DNA of 64,000 nucleotides from Hominenteromicrobium mulieris (GCF_020687165.1 NZ_JAJEQC010000011.1), one strand, 5' to 3'. Shown: positions 41,173 through 51,217, counted from the stretch's first letter. The notes: a model not told the origin generated them from the sequence alone. A program made the numbers and translations.

Positions 41173-43244
41173 TTTCGGTTCTGCTCGACGCGGAAGTTTA
41201 CATACTTGCCGCCTGTGTCGGCAAGCAGCACAACTCCGTCAAAGGTCTTTCCCGTCTTGGTCGAGTACATACCTTTGATTTTTACCTTTCCGTCTTTCAA
41301 AAGGGCGGCGGCAATCGCCTTTGTGAAAGCCTTTTTGCGCTGCTCAAAAAAGCGGTCATTCTTCCACATCACAAAGCTGCAAGCCCTGTCGGAGCAGTAA
41401 AAGTTTTTCTTGCCCTCGTAAACCGCCGCGCCGCAACGGGGGCAAGTGCCGATTGCTTCCCGCTGTGGGGTAAACAGCTTCGCTTTATCCTCGGAAATCG
41501 CGGAATAGGTCTTGACAAGCCCCGCTGTCATTTCCTCAATCCCGCGCATGAAGTCGGCGGGGCTGTCGCTGCCCTTTGCAATCCCGGTAAGGCGCGTTTC
41601 CCATTCTGCCGTAAGCTGCGGGGACGTAAGGCTGTCGGGCAGAATAGCGACAAGGTTATACCCGTCCTTTGTGGGGATTAGCTTTTTGCCCTTGCGCTCG
41701 GCAAAGCCCGCGCTAATGAGTTTTTCAATGATACCCGCCCGCGTCGCGGTGGTGCCTAACCCTTTGCGCTCCGCGTCCTCCGGCGTGTCCTCCTTTCCCG
41801 CACTCTCCATAGCCGAAAGTAACGTATCTTCGGTAAATGCCTTTGGGGGCTGCGTGTAACGTTCGGAGATCTCCGCTGCCGGATTGTCAAAGGTCTGCCC
41901 CTCGGCAAGCGGGGGTAAAACCGCTTCCGGCTCTGCGTCCTCGTCCTGTTCCCCGGACGCGGCGCGGGATAGTCTTTCAATCTCGCGCCAACCCTCGCAA
42001 AGCGTCGTCCTGCCCTTTGCGGTAAAGGTATAGCCGCCGCAAGTGAAAACCGCCGTAACCGCTTCATACTCATAGGGCGCGGCAACGGCGCAAAGCAGTT
42101 TTGCGCACACAAGGGTCATTAGCTTTTTCTCACTTTCGGCAAGGGAAGAAAAGCCCGTTTTCACAAACTCCGCTGTCGGCAAAATGGCGTGATGGTCGGT
42201 TACTTTGCTGTTGTCGCAAATCCTCGCAAGGTCGGCTTGCAGCTTCACGCCCTGCATAAAGGGGAGAGCAGCGCAAAGGCCGGTGATAAGTTCCTTTGTG
42301 CTGCCCTCCATATCGGAAGTGATATATTTGCTGTCGGTGCGGGGATAGGTCAAAAGCCGTTTTTCATAAAGGGCTTGCGCATAGTCAAGGGTCTGTTTCG
42401 CCGTAAACCCATACAAACGGTTTGCTTCCCGCTGCAAGGCGGTGAGGTCAAACAGTTTCGGCGGGGCTGCGGTCTTTTTCTCTTTTTTAAGGGAAGTACA
42501 AACGGCCTGCGATTTCTCGCAAGCCGCTTTCATCTGCCGCGCCGCCGCTTCGTCGTCCTGCCTTTCGGAAAGGGCGGCAACGCCGCCAACGTCCAGCCGG
42601 ACGACATGATATTTCTCTTTCTTAAAGCTGCTGATTGCATAGTCGCGGTTTACCAGCATAGCAAGGGTGGGCGTTTGCACTCTGCCGACATTCAATGTTT
42701 TATGGTAGAGGATAGAGAAAAGGCGGGTCGCGTTAATGCCAATGAGCCAATCGGCCTTTGCTCTGCAAAGCGCGGATTGATAGAGGTTGTCATAGCCGCG
42801 CCCGTCTTTGAGATTTGAAAAGCCCTCGCGGATTGCACTTGCTTCCATGCTGCTAATCCAAAGGCGGGAAAAGGGCTTTTTGCAATTCGCCTGTTCATAG
42901 ACAAAGCGGAAAATGAGTTCCCCCTCGCGCCCGCTGTCGCAAGCATTGATAATCTCGGTAACGTCGCTGCGGTGCATAAGGTCTTTGAGAATGGAAAACT
43001 GCTGCTCCTTGCCGCTGGCAACAATAAACTGCCACTCCTGCGGGACAATGGGAAGATCGTCGTACTTCCATTTACGGAATTGTTCATTGTAGGTCGCCGC
43101 GTCTGCAAGGCTAATCAAATGCCCGATACACCACGACACAAGGTAGCCGCCGCCCTCAAAATATCCGCTGCGCTTTTCATTCGCGCCCATAACGGCGGCA
43201 ATCGCCGCCCCGACGCTCGGTTTTTCTGCAATTACAAGTTTCAT
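41169..43244 (-). CDS. topB: DNA topoisomerase III of the ICE
   Basis: 691 residues. Toprim domain with AEKPSVGAAIA at the start and the acidic DSGREGELIF motif, the active-site region LLTYPRTDSKYIT (Tyr that forms the DNA link), GLGTTATRAGIIEKL and C-terminal zinc fingers (CPRCGAAVYEGKKNFYC). Type IA enzyme that relaxes negative supercoils and decatenates; plasmid-type copies help separate strands during transfer. Overlaps the gene before it by 4 bp (ATGA). Confidence 0.92.
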   Translation of the reverse strand: MKLVIAEKPSVGAAIAAVMGANEKRSGYFEGGGYLVSWCIGHLISLADAATYNEQFRKWKYDDLPIVPQEWQFIVASGKEQQFSILKDLMHRSDVTEIINACDSGREGELIFRFVYEQANCKKPFSRLWISSMEASAIREGFSNLKDGRGYDNLYQSALCRAKADWLIGINATRLFSILYHKTLNVGRVQTPTLAMLVNRDYAISSFKKEKYHVVRLDVGGVAALSERQDDEAAARQMKAACEKSQAVCTSLKKEKKTAAPPKLFDLTALQREANRLYGFTAKQTLDYAQALYEKRLLTYPRTDSKYITSDMEGSTKELITGLCAALPFMQGVKLQADLARICDNSKVTDHHAILPTAEFVKTGFSSLAESEKKLMTLVCAKLLCAVAAPYEYEAVTAVFTCGGYTFTAKGRTTLCEGWREIERLSRAASGEQDEDAEPEAVLPPLAEGQTFDNPAAEISERYTQPPKAFTEDTLLSAMESAGKEDTPEDAERKGLGTTATRAGIIEKLISAGFAERKGKKLIPTKDGYNLVAILPDSLTSPQLTAEWETRLTGIAKGSDSPADFMRGIEEMTAGLVKTYSAISEDKAKLFTPQREAIGTCPRCGAAVYEGKKNFYCSDRACSFVMWKNDRFFEQRKKAFTKAIAAALLKDGKVKIKGMYSTKTGKTFDGVVLLADTGGKYVNFRVEQNRK

Positions 43245-43990
43245 AGATTATCGTCCTCCTGCTCGGTCTGTTCGGTTTCGACTACTTCCGTTTCCTCGTC
43301 GTCCTCGTCAAAATCAAGGTCGTCAAGGCTGCTGCTGCCTTTCGCCGCGTCCTTTTTGGGCTTCAAAATCTTAAAGTAGTAGAACGCGCCGCCGCCCGCT
43401 GCGGCAACAAGCAGCACGACAAGCAGAATACCCATGCCGCCGCCTTTTTCTTCTTCCGGCGGCTGCTCGGTTTCTTCCGGCTCCGGCTCGGCTTCCACAC
43501 CCGCGCACTCGCTCATGTTGACGCTGCAAACCGGGCAAGCGGTGTTGACGCTTCCGGCAACGCATTTATCGGTGCAGCTACAAACGGGGGCTTCGGTCTG
43601 CCCGTCCTCCATAAGGGCGGTTAAATCCGCTTCGTCCACTTGGTTAAGGAAATGGACGGTATTTTCCCCGTCCTCGGCGCGGTCAATGATGATGTAAAAA
43701 TAGTTGCCACTTTTGGTAACGACGGTGATAAACTGCTTGTCGCCGGACGCTTCACCCGTTATATCGTCCACAAGGGACATATTCCCGTCCGGGGTAAGGG
43801 GCTGCGGCTCATAGCCGCCCGTCGTTTCTTCCGGCTCGGTTTCCGGCGCGGGGGTTTCCTCGGTTACGGGGGTAGGCGTGTCGTCGCTTTCATCGCCACC
43901 GCCCGCATAAGCGGTAACAGAAAAGCCGCACATGATAACCAGTGCGGCAAGCAATACGGTAAACTTTCGGATTATCTTTTTATTCTTCAT
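43241..43990 (-). CDS. DUF4366 (CD1107-type) mobile-element surface protein
   Basis: About 249 residues from the ATG at 43990 (AGGAGGA upstream). Signal peptide (VLLAALVIMCGFSVTAYA), an acidic Pro/Glu/Thr-rich stalk, a central domain, a Cys cluster (CSCTDKC, CPVC), a C-terminal membrane helix (ILLVVLLVAAAGGGAFYY) and an acidic cytoplasmic tail. Present in most CTns of this type; probably a cell-surface component of the mating apparatus. Confidence 0.75.
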   Translation of the reverse strand: MKNKKIIRKFTVLLAALVIMCGFSVTAYAGGGDESDDTPTPVTEETPAPETEPEETTGGYEPQPLTPDGNMSLVDDITGEASGDKQFITVVTKSGNYFYIIIDRAEDGENTVHFLNQVDEADLTALMEDGQTEAPVCSCTDKCVAGSVNTACPVCSVNMSECAGVEAEPEPEETEQPPEEEKGGGMGILLVVLLVAAAGGGAFYYFKILKPKKDAAKGSSSLDDLDFDEDDEETEVVETEQTEQEDDNL

Positions 43991-44246
43991 TGTCGTTGTC
44001 CTCCTGTTCGGCGGGGTAAGTGGCTTCCGGCTGCGGCAAGGTGATTTCGCCGCTGGCGTAAGCGGAGAGGAACGCGGCAAGCTGCGTCCCGTCAAGGTGT
44101 ACCGCCTTTACCATTTGCACGATCTGCGCGTTTTCTTCCTCGACTTTCTGCGCTTCAAGGTCTTTCAGCTTCTTTTGCTGTTCAAGGATTTTTGCCCTCG
44201 TTTTCTCAATATCCCTTTCGATACGGTCAAGTTTCGTGTTCGCCAT
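43980..44246 (-). CDS. DUF4315 coiled-coil mobile-element protein
   Basis: 88 residues; an N-terminal coiled coil (LDRIERDIEKTRAKILEQQ) is followed by an acidic tail. The ATG at 44246 is 9 nt from GGAG; an ATG two codons earlier is too close to it. Overlaps DUF4366 by 11 bp. Function unknown; the family is always paired with DUF4366. Confidence 0.75.
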   Translation of the reverse strand: MANTKLDRIERDIEKTRAKILEQQKKLKDLEAQKVEEENAQIVQMVKAVHLDGTQLAAFLSAYASGEITLPQPEATYPAEQEDNDNEE

Positions 44247-44252
44247 AGTCAT

Positions 44253-44975
44253 TTACTCCTTTCCAAACTGTTCTTTCCATGAATAGCTGCGCCCCAATCC
44301 CTTAACGGTTTTAAGATAGGGCATAGCGTTTTCTTCCAAAGTCGCCGCCCGGTTAAATAGATCGGGATAGTGTTCTTTGAGATATAAAATCTCTTGTTTC
44401 TTCATGCTCGGACAAAAGAAACAGGACGATTTACCCGGCTGCGGCAATCCTGCCGCTTTGATTTCCCGGATACAATCGTCCCTGTTCCAGCCCCATTCTT
44501 CAATGAGGGGGTAGCGGTTATGATATTTTTTGTCGGCTTCGTTGTACTTGCGGGAATGTTCATACCGTTTCACTTCTCCCGCGTCATAGCCGATATAGCG
44601 GTTGACTTTCTCGCCGCGCTGCCATACTTCGCGGCAAGGCGCATAGTGGTTGCAAAACTTTTCCTGCGGTGCGATTTTGTGTTTCTGCGAACAACGCTTA
44701 TGCCCGTAGGCAATCGACGGGAGCGTATGAGAGCGCAAGCACTCGGTTTCAAGAGATAGGCGGTTGCCGTAGCGGTCAACATACTGCACAACGGTAATCT
44801 GCGGCATACCGTGTTCCGCAAGCCATTGATTGATTATCTCGATAAATTGATAGGTATGCGGGTGTTCCGCGCCCGTATCGGCAAAGGTGATAAGGTCAAT
44901 CGGGATTTTGTGCTTGTATAGGCCAATAAGTAAGGCGGCACTATTCGTGCCGCCGCCAAAAGATACAATATTCAT
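44253..44975 (-). CDS. PP-loop ATPase, phosphoadenosine-phosphosulfate-reductase-like
   Basis: 240 residues. The SFGGGTNSAALL PP-loop at the N-terminus binds ATP, and a Cys-rich C-terminal region (KSSCFFCPSMKK, with Cys-96-like residues in HKRCSQKHK) follows. The family includes PAPS reductase and DndC-like DNA sulfur-modification enzymes. In ICEs it is a single gene without Dnd partners, so sulfur modification of DNA is possible but unsupported. Ribosome site AAAGGAG. Confidence 0.72.
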   Translation of the reverse strand: MNIVSFGGGTNSAALLIGLYKHKIPIDLITFADTGAEHPHTYQFIEIINQWLAEHGMPQITVVQYVDRYGNRLSLETECLRSHTLPSIAYGHKRCSQKHKIAPQEKFCNHYAPCREVWQRGEKVNRYIGYDAGEVKRYEHSRKYNEADKKYHNRYPLIEEWGWNRDDCIREIKAAGLPQPGKSSCFFCPSMKKQEILYLKEHYPDLFNRAATLEENAMPYLKTVKGLGRSYSWKEQFGKE

Positions 44976-44988
44976 TTTTCAACTCCTT

Positions 44989-46959
44989 TTAATTGTAATT
45001 TAACCGCCCGTAGGCGTAAAAGTGGGATTGCCAATAGCTGGTGTCCAGCTTTGAATACTGGATAGGGTCGCCACAATGCAGCATGACGGGGCTTCCGTCC
45101 CCGTCCTCGCCCACATAAATCCCCACATGGGAAACGCCGGGGGTGTCGTATGTACCCGTAAAGAACACCAAATCCCCCGGCTGCGGGTTAGAAACAGGGG
45201 TTGAGATGTTGTAAAGCCCTTGCGCCCCAAGTCTGCCCGTATTGTATAGGCCGCTGTTCGTCAACACATAACTCACAAAGCCGCTGCAATCAAAAGAGGT
45301 TTCCGGGGTGCTGCCGCCCCACACATAGGGAAAACCGACGTATTTATCTGCTTCCTCCATGAGCCGCGCAAACTTTTCATCGGAACCCAGCAGCGCGGCG
45401 GGTACTTCATAATCGGCGGGCGGGTTTTCATAGTATTTAGACACATAGCCGGATTGCGGGAAAAGGTCGGGTCTGTTTCCCAGCGACGACATATACATAG
45501 CGTACATGGATAGCTGTTCTTCGCCCATGATGTAAACGGGGACATGGGAGAGGTTGAAGTTTTCCAAATCCACATGAAGAATGTAATAGTTATAGGGGAC
45601 TTCAACCGTATAGGGGTTGCCCTCGCTGTCCGTCCTTGTTTCGGTGCGGTAGCGTACCTGTACTTCTTCCTCGACCGTCAAGATATACTGTTTCTCAAAG
45701 AGCATTTCAAGGGTGCTTTGCACTTCATCGAGTGTAAACACGCCCTCATGCCACGCGGAAAGGATAGAAATTAGCACATAGGGGTCATGCTCGATCTCGT
45801 CCGCGTTTACCCGGTATTCGTCATAGCCGGGGTATTCGCTTTCGATATTGTCCAGCATATCTTGTAACTCGGCTTCCATAGCGGCATACGCGCTTTCCGC
45901 GCCCGTTATATCCGCGTCCTCGGAGAGATAGGACGACGCAATCAAGCCGCTGCCGCTGTTGCCGCCAAAGAGGGAGCAAGAGGACAGCCCGCCGAAAAGC
46001 AGCAGCACGATAAAGGCAATCCCGCCCACAATCAAGCAGCCTTTCCAATGCCGGACAACAAAGAACGTCGCCCGTTTGGTTTCCTGCGCGGTTTTCTTCG
46101 CCGCCTTTGCGGTGGCTTCAGCGGTTTTTTTCGCTTTGCCGCCCGCTTTCAGCGTTTTTGCATACTGCTTTTTAATGCGCTGCTTCTGCCAAAAACGGGA
46201 AATGGGGTTGGAGTGCGCAAGCGCGGGGTTATCGTGCAACGCCTTTTGATAGAGAAAATCTGCGTTTGCCTTTACCGCTTGTTTTTCCGCTGCCGCCGCT
46301 GCCCGGTAGGGTTTCAGCTTATGGCGGCGTATGCCGCCCTTAACTGCCCGCGCCGCCATGCCGCCCGCTTTCTCTCCGGCAAGTTCTACCCGGTGCCCGC
46401 TTTCCACACCGACGTTTTCTTTCTCTACCTCGTAGATTTTCCCATGTACGGTACTGTTTAACTCCTGTGCCGGACGGGATAAGGGGTTATGCCGCAACTT
46501 GCCGTTTGGGGGCTTATCCGTCTTTTCAAAGGAAAGGCGCGTCTTTGCCTTGCCTTTCGCTTCGTCAAAAACGCGCTCTTTCTTGATTTTGGTCTGCTTG
46601 GGGATAGCCGCCCGCGCTGCGTCTAAACAGTCTGCCGCCTTATCCGATTTCTTGATCGCTTTTTGAAGTTCCGGCGTTGCCCGTTCCGCTTCGGAAAACT
46701 GCAAGCGGGAAGAATGGGTTTTAGGCTGCGTCGCGTCAAGGGCTTTTTTCTCCGCGCCTTTTGCTGCGTGTCGCTCAATCTCTGCGCCGATATGCTGCAC
46801 AACCTTTTCCGCTGCCACCCCTGCGGGGGCTGAATAGTTTTCTTCCTGCGGCCTTTCGCTGATACTGGACGTTTCGCCCGTCGTGAGGTTTTCCGCAACC
46901 GCACCGTCGCGGGTCATTTTTTGCGTTACCTTGTCGGGGGCTTTCAGTTCCTTGCTCAA
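44989..46959 (-). CDS. Conjugation cell-wall hydrolase, NlpC/P60 (CD1108 type)
   Basis: 656 residues. A long basic cytoplasmic region (~1-300), one membrane helix (GCLIVGGIAFIVLLLFGG), an extracellular VirB8/lysozyme-like linker and a C-terminal NlpC/P60 endopeptidase with catalytic Cys in TSFDCSGFVSYV, His in VSHVGIYVG and a third polar residue in HCGDPI. It would open the peptidoglycan for the type IV channel, as the VirB1-like peptidase of Tn916 does. Confidence 0.85.
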   Translation of the reverse strand: MSKELKAPDKVTQKMTRDGAVAENLTTGETSSISERPQEENYSAPAGVAAEKVVQHIGAEIERHAAKGAEKKALDATQPKTHSSRLQFSEAERATPELQKAIKKSDKAADCLDAARAAIPKQTKIKKERVFDEAKGKAKTRLSFEKTDKPPNGKLRHNPLSRPAQELNSTVHGKIYEVEKENVGVESGHRVELAGEKAGGMAARAVKGGIRRHKLKPYRAAAAAEKQAVKANADFLYQKALHDNPALAHSNPISRFWQKQRIKKQYAKTLKAGGKAKKTAEATAKAAKKTAQETKRATFFVVRHWKGCLIVGGIAFIVLLLFGGLSSCSLFGGNSGSGLIASSYLSEDADITGAESAYAAMEAELQDMLDNIESEYPGYDEYRVNADEIEHDPYVLISILSAWHEGVFTLDEVQSTLEMLFEKQYILTVEEEVQVRYRTETRTDSEGNPYTVEVPYNYYILHVDLENFNLSHVPVYIMGEEQLSMYAMYMSSLGNRPDLFPQSGYVSKYYENPPADYEVPAALLGSDEKFARLMEEADKYVGFPYVWGGSTPETSFDCSGFVSYVLTNSGLYNTGRLGAQGLYNISTPVSNPQPGDLVFFTGTYDTPGVSHVGIYVGEDGDGSPVMLHCGDPIQYSKLDTSYWQSHFYAYGRLNYN

Positions 46960-47912
46960 TCTTCATCACCTCCAATCCGCTGTTTTGCAAGTTCGCAATA
47001 GTCGGGGTTTAACTCAATGCCGATATAGCGGCGGTTAAGCCGTTTTGCTACCATGCCCGTCGTGCCGCTGCCGAAAAAGGGGTCAAGGACAATCCCGCCG
47101 ATGGGACAGCCCGCCAAAATGCACGTTTCCGCAAGTTTCGGCGGGAACGCTGCGAAATGCCCGCCATGATAGCCGACATTGTTAATCTGCCAAACGTTGC
47201 GGCGGCTGCGGACGGGAGAAATCAACTCGTCGGCGTATGCGCCCTTTTCGCGGGGGCGGTTGATTTTCTGCGGTTGGTTTTGCCCCGGAACAGTAACGTT
47301 ATACTTATTTCCTTTGCTAACTCCGCTTTTCAGCCGCCCCGCCGTTGTGGGGGCTATCGGCTCGGCTACTGCTTGCCAATCGTAATAATACTTCTTTGAC
47401 TTGGTAAGCAGAAACACATATTCATAGCAGCGGGTCGGCCTGTCCCGCGTGCTTTCCGGCATGGGGTTTGTTTTGTGCCAAATGATAGAACTGCGCAAAT
47501 ACCAACCGTCGCCCCGCAAGGCGAGGGCTACAAGCCACGGAATACCAATTAAATCTTTGGGCTTGCAGCCGGGGGCGCGGTGGTTAAACGCCACTTGCTG
47601 CCCGTTCCTGCCTTTGGGGTATTTGGGGTCTTGGTGGTCGGCTTTGCTGCCTGTGCCGCAATAAGTGTCCGCGATATTCAGCCAACAAGTACCCTCCGGC
47701 GTAAGCACCCGCTTTACCTCATGGAATACCGCCGTAATACGGGAAACATATTCCTCCGGCGTTGCTTCCCGTCCGATCTGCCCGTCTGCGCCGTAGTCCC
47801 GCAAGGCATAGTAGGGTGGGGACGTTACGCAACAATCAACTGCATTTTCCGGCAAGGTTTGAAGCACCTGCAAGCTGTCGCCGCAATAGATTTTGTCCAT
47901 TTCTATCCTCAT
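46956..47912 (-). CDS. Site-specific DNA methyltransferase (N4/N6, beta class)
   Basis: 318 residues. Catalytic motif IV TSPPYY (~31-36), then motif I LDPFFGSGTTGMVAKR near the C-terminus: the beta order. The start overlaps the VirB4 stop (ATGA), so it is part of the transfer operon. No cognate restriction gene is seen, so it most likely shields the ICE from host enzymes. The target sequence is unknown. Confidence 0.85.
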   Translation of the reverse strand: MRIEMDKIYCGDSLQVLQTLPENAVDCCVTSPPYYALRDYGADGQIGREATPEEYVSRITAVFHEVKRVLTPEGTCWLNIADTYCGTGSKADHQDPKYPKGRNGQQVAFNHRAPGCKPKDLIGIPWLVALALRGDGWYLRSSIIWHKTNPMPESTRDRPTRCYEYVFLLTKSKKYYYDWQAVAEPIAPTTAGRLKSGVSKGNKYNVTVPGQNQPQKINRPREKGAYADELISPVRSRRNVWQINNVGYHGGHFAAFPPKLAETCILAGCPIGGIVLDPFFGSGTTGMVAKRLNRRYIGIELNPDYCELAKQRIGGDED

Positions 47913-50305
47913 GCCGACACCTCGCCGGGTTTGGTCGTCATTACACGATAGAGTTCCGTATCTTGCGGGAAACGGTCAATAAAGGGCAAAATCACGTTGC
48001 CATAGAAGATAAGCCCCTCGCCCGCGTCGGAATGGGTTACATAGGTCATTTGCTGCTGCGAAATGTTAAGCTGCTTTGCAAGGATTTCCCTGTCGCCCTG
48101 GGCTTGGTTGAGCATATACACAAAATCGCTGTTTTCAAAAATGTTCTCCACCTCGCGGGACGATAACAAATCTTTCACGTTTTGGGTGATACCTGTCGGA
48201 ATACCGCCCCATTTTCTAAAACGCTTCCAAATCTCAACGCTGTACGCTGCGGTCTGTTCCTCTTTGAGCAGCAAATGAAACTCGTCGATATAGTACCGCG
48301 TCGCCTTGCCTTCGCTGCGGTTTATGGTAACTCTGTTCCAAACTTGATCTTGGACAATGAGCATACCGAGTTTTCGTAGCTGGGTGCCGAGTTCTTTAAT
48401 ATCAAAGCAGACAAGGCGATTATGAATGTCAACGTTTGTCCTGTGGTTAAAAATGTTCAAGCTGCCGTTTACATAGAGTTCCAATGCCGCCGCGATACGC
48501 TGCGCTTCCTTTTCCGGCTGCTTCTTGATCTCGTCGTAGAGGTCGCCCAAAATCGGCATATTCTCCGGCTTCGGGTCGGCAAGGTAGTTGCGGTACACGC
48601 TGATAACAGCGCGGTCAATCAAGGTCTTTTCGACAGCTTCCAGCCCGTTTTTGCCGCCCATAATGAGTTCGCAAAAGGAAAGGATAAAATCGCTCTTTAA
48701 GGCTATGGGCGTGTCGCCCTCGCTGTAATTGAGGTTTATATCCATCGGGTTAATGTACTGCGTGCTGTTCTGCGAAACCTTGATAACCTGCCCTTTCAGC
48801 CGTTCCACAAGGGGGTAATATTCCGCTTCCGGGTCGCAAATGATAATATCGTCTGCGGTAATGAGAAAAGCGTTGGTGATCTCGCGCTTTGCCGAAAAAC
48901 TCTTGCCGCTGCCGGGTGTGCCGAGTATCAAGCCGTTAGGGTTCTTCAGCCTTTTCCTGTCGCACAAAATCATGTTATTCGATAATGCGTTTAAGCCGTA
49001 ATACAACGCTTCGCCGCTTTGGAACAGCTCTTGTACCGTAAAGGGGACGAAAATGGCGGTGCTGGAAGTCGTCAAGCCCCGCTGGATTTGGATTAGGTTT
49101 TCGCCCAATGGGATAGAGGGCATAAGCCCCTGTTCCTGCCGGTAGTCAAGGCGGGTGAGCATACAGTTGTATTTCTGTGCGATACTTGCGGCCTGAAATA
49201 CGTCGTTGTCCAATTTCTGCTTTGTGTCTGCCACATTCAAAACTAACAGCGTAAGCAAAAACATTCGCTCGTTCCGGCTCTGCAAATCCCGCAAAAGGTT
49301 TTTCGCTTCGCCGCCGTAGGTGGCAAGGTCGGACGGAATTATATCCATATCGTAGCCGCTGCGGATTGCCTTTTTCTGTTCCTCGATTTTCATACGGTCA
49401 AGGTCGGTGATTTTCCGCTTGATCGTCTTGATCGCTTCGTTGTGGTCGATACTCTGAATGTGCAGATTGACGACAATCCCGTTTTCCGCTTCCATGAAGT
49501 CGGCAAGCATACGGTCTGAAAGTTCCGGCGCGGCAATCTGCAAAAAGGAAACCGCGCCAAACTTCCCGCCCATTTGAAACATTCGCCCGTCGCCAAAACG
49601 GAAAGAGGACGGGGCAATAAAGTCTTTGACGGAAAGGCCGCTTACGGGTAGCCATTCCCACGCAAAGTTGAAGCGTTCCCCGTCCGGGTGGAAAAGCCCA
49701 TGCAGCACTTCAAGCCGCTGCTTCCCGTCCAATACCCGCGCCGCCGCGCCGATCACCTTAAAATGGTTGAGGGTGTCCGTTTCGATACGGGCAAGCCGCG
49801 CCCGCGCCGATTTAATATCTTTTGCTTCAATGGTAAAGGTGAGAAACTTTGTCTTGATAAGCCCGTTGTTGCCGCGTTCAAGCTGTGTTTGCAGCATTTC
49901 GGTGTATTCGGCTCTGATACTGTCAAAGTCGTCATTCTGTGGGGCAATCGTGATACTGCTCTTGAAATCCTCCTTGTTCGCATGGCGGCTGATTAAGGAA
50001 AGCTGCACACTGATAGAAGCGTCAAAAGAGTTATACATATCGCAAAGGGCTTCAAAAATGGCGGTCTTGTCGTCCGGCTGCGCAAGCTGATAGTTAATAT
50101 CTTCAAACTCAATGCACTTGGAATACCGCCCGTTTGCAAGGCGGCAAATCCCGTCCTTATACATTCGTTCAAACGGTATGCTGTCCTGCGCCGTATGGGG
50201 CTTCCCGTCGCCCTTTGACTGCCGGATAAGCGCGTCGATCTGTTTCTTTTCCTGCCGCGTAAGTTTACGCTTTTTGTTTTGGGTCTTTCCCTTTTCCTTT
50301 GACAA
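47909..50305 (-). CDS. VirB4/TraE-type conjugation ATPase
   Basis: 798 residues. Walker A GTPGSGKSFSAK (~455-466), Walker B/DEFH-like YYIDEFHLLL and the arginine-containing GITQNVKDLL near the end. An N-terminal basic tail (KGKTQNKKRKLTRQEKKQ) and a CagE/TrbE domain precede the ATPase. It powers assembly of the mating channel at the inner face of the membrane. Overlaps the PrgI gene by 41 bp. Confidence 0.9.
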   Translation of the reverse strand: MSKEKGKTQNKKRKLTRQEKKQIDALIRQSKGDGKPHTAQDSIPFERMYKDGICRLANGRYSKCIEFEDINYQLAQPDDKTAIFEALCDMYNSFDASISVQLSLISRHANKEDFKSSITIAPQNDDFDSIRAEYTEMLQTQLERGNNGLIKTKFLTFTIEAKDIKSARARLARIETDTLNHFKVIGAAARVLDGKQRLEVLHGLFHPDGERFNFAWEWLPVSGLSVKDFIAPSSFRFGDGRMFQMGGKFGAVSFLQIAAPELSDRMLADFMEAENGIVVNLHIQSIDHNEAIKTIKRKITDLDRMKIEEQKKAIRSGYDMDIIPSDLATYGGEAKNLLRDLQSRNERMFLLTLLVLNVADTKQKLDNDVFQAASIAQKYNCMLTRLDYRQEQGLMPSIPLGENLIQIQRGLTTSSTAIFVPFTVQELFQSGEALYYGLNALSNNMILCDRKRLKNPNGLILGTPGSGKSFSAKREITNAFLITADDIIICDPEAEYYPLVERLKGQVIKVSQNSTQYINPMDINLNYSEGDTPIALKSDFILSFCELIMGGKNGLEAVEKTLIDRAVISVYRNYLADPKPENMPILGDLYDEIKKQPEKEAQRIAAALELYVNGSLNIFNHRTNVDIHNRLVCFDIKELGTQLRKLGMLIVQDQVWNRVTINRSEGKATRYYIDEFHLLLKEEQTAAYSVEIWKRFRKWGGIPTGITQNVKDLLSSREVENIFENSDFVYMLNQAQGDREILAKQLNISQQQMTYVTHSDAGEGLIFYGNVILPFIDRFPQDTELYRVMTTKPGEVSA

Positions 50306-50657
50306 TCGCCCGTACCTCCTTATCTAATCGCTCCTGCCGCGCAAGGGCGGTATAAAAATTGTTGGTCTGATAAGGTCGCTCTTTGGGGCGAAGAAACTTC
50401 ACTTCCACAAATTGCCGTATAATCACTTCCAGCGGTTGCCCGTTCTTCTCGTACATAGCGAGTAGGAACATGGGCAGCATGGCAAGCACCATGCACAAAG
50501 CCGCCGTTGTCGTTCCCGCGCTGTCCTTTGTCAAAAAGAATAGCGGTAGCCCGATAGCCACCGCCGCGCCGAAACAGAGTAATTGTCTTTTGGTAAGGTT
50601 GAACATTACCTTGCTCTTGATTTTGGTTAAATCCTTTGGGACGGTTACATACGCCAT
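50265..50657 (-). CDS. PrgI-family conjugation membrane protein
   Basis: 130 residues from the ATG at 50657 (AAGGAGG upstream). Two membrane helices (LLCFGAAVAIGLPLFFL and TAALCMVLAMLPMFLLAM) after the family start AYVTVPKDLTKIKSKVMF. PrgI proteins are VirB3-like partners of the VirB4 ATPase, and the overlap with it supports that. Confidence 0.85.
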   Translation of the reverse strand: MAYVTVPKDLTKIKSKVMFNLTKRQLLCFGAAVAIGLPLFFLTKDSAGTTTAALCMVLAMLPMFLLAMYEKNGQPLEVIIRQFVEVKFLRPKERPYQTNNFYTALARQERLDKEVRAIVKGKGKDPKQKA

Positions 50658-50658
50658 T

Positions 50659-51207
50659 TCAAACCTCCTTTCCGGCAAACCGTATGTCGCTTTTGATTTC
50701 ATTTCCCCATACGTCCCAACCAGGGGTATGCTGCCTTGCAAACAGTTCAATACGCGGTAGGTCGCCCATAAGGGCAAGTATCTTTTCCCGCGTTATATCC
50801 GGCTTTTTGCTGTGCTGCTCAACAGGGGAAATAATAAATTGATGTACCTTGTTTGATTGTCGCTTCGGGTGTCCTTTGGTAGCAAGCAAGCAGATTTCCG
50901 CATTTCCTCGCGTCCAAAAGCCCAAGCCATAAAACCAAGTGGGCGATTTCCGATTTTGCTTTAACCATACAAAGGCAACGGATTTATAGGTAAATCCCCA
51001 AGCCTTGATTAACTGCAACGCTTCTTTAAGCTGCGGGAACGTCGCCCATAGGAATAAAATACAGTCCTTATCCGCAATTTCTTTGACGGGTAAAGCGCAA
51101 AGTTCCTCAATACTCATAGTGGGATAGTGCTTTTCCGCTGCGCCCTGTACCTTGCTTCTCGCGTATCTCCAAGGGGGATCGGCGTAAATGATTTTGTATT
51201 TCTTCAT
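50659..51207 (-). CDS. MT-A70-family adenine methyltransferase
   Basis: 182 residues from the ATG at 51207 (GGGGGTG upstream). The catalytic DPPW motif sits at ADPPWRYARS (~9-18), followed by SIEELCALPVKEIA and FLWATF. The family methylates adenine N6 in DNA or RNA; phage and ICE members act on DNA. Second methyltransferase of the transfer operon, again without a partner nuclease. Confidence 0.85.
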   Translation of the reverse strand: MKKYKIIYADPPWRYARSKVQGAAEKHYPTMSIEELCALPVKEIADKDCILFLWATFPQLKEALQLIKAWGFTYKSVAFVWLKQNRKSPTWFYGLGFWTRGNAEICLLATKGHPKRQSNKVHQFIISPVEQHSKKPDITREKILALMGDLPRIELFARQHTPGWDVWGNEIKSDIRFAGKEV

Positions 51208-51217
51208 CTGCACCCCC

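Noticed and set aside
44253..44975. DndC-type DNA phosphorothioation system
   Set aside because: Only the PP-loop ATPase is present; no DndA/B/D/E or defence partner genes lie nearby, and this gene is a routine single member of CTn transfer operons.
46956..51207. Restriction-modification system formed by the two DNA methyltransferases
   Set aside because: Neither methyltransferase has an adjacent endonuclease or specificity gene; both are embedded in the conjugation operon, so self-protection is the simpler view.
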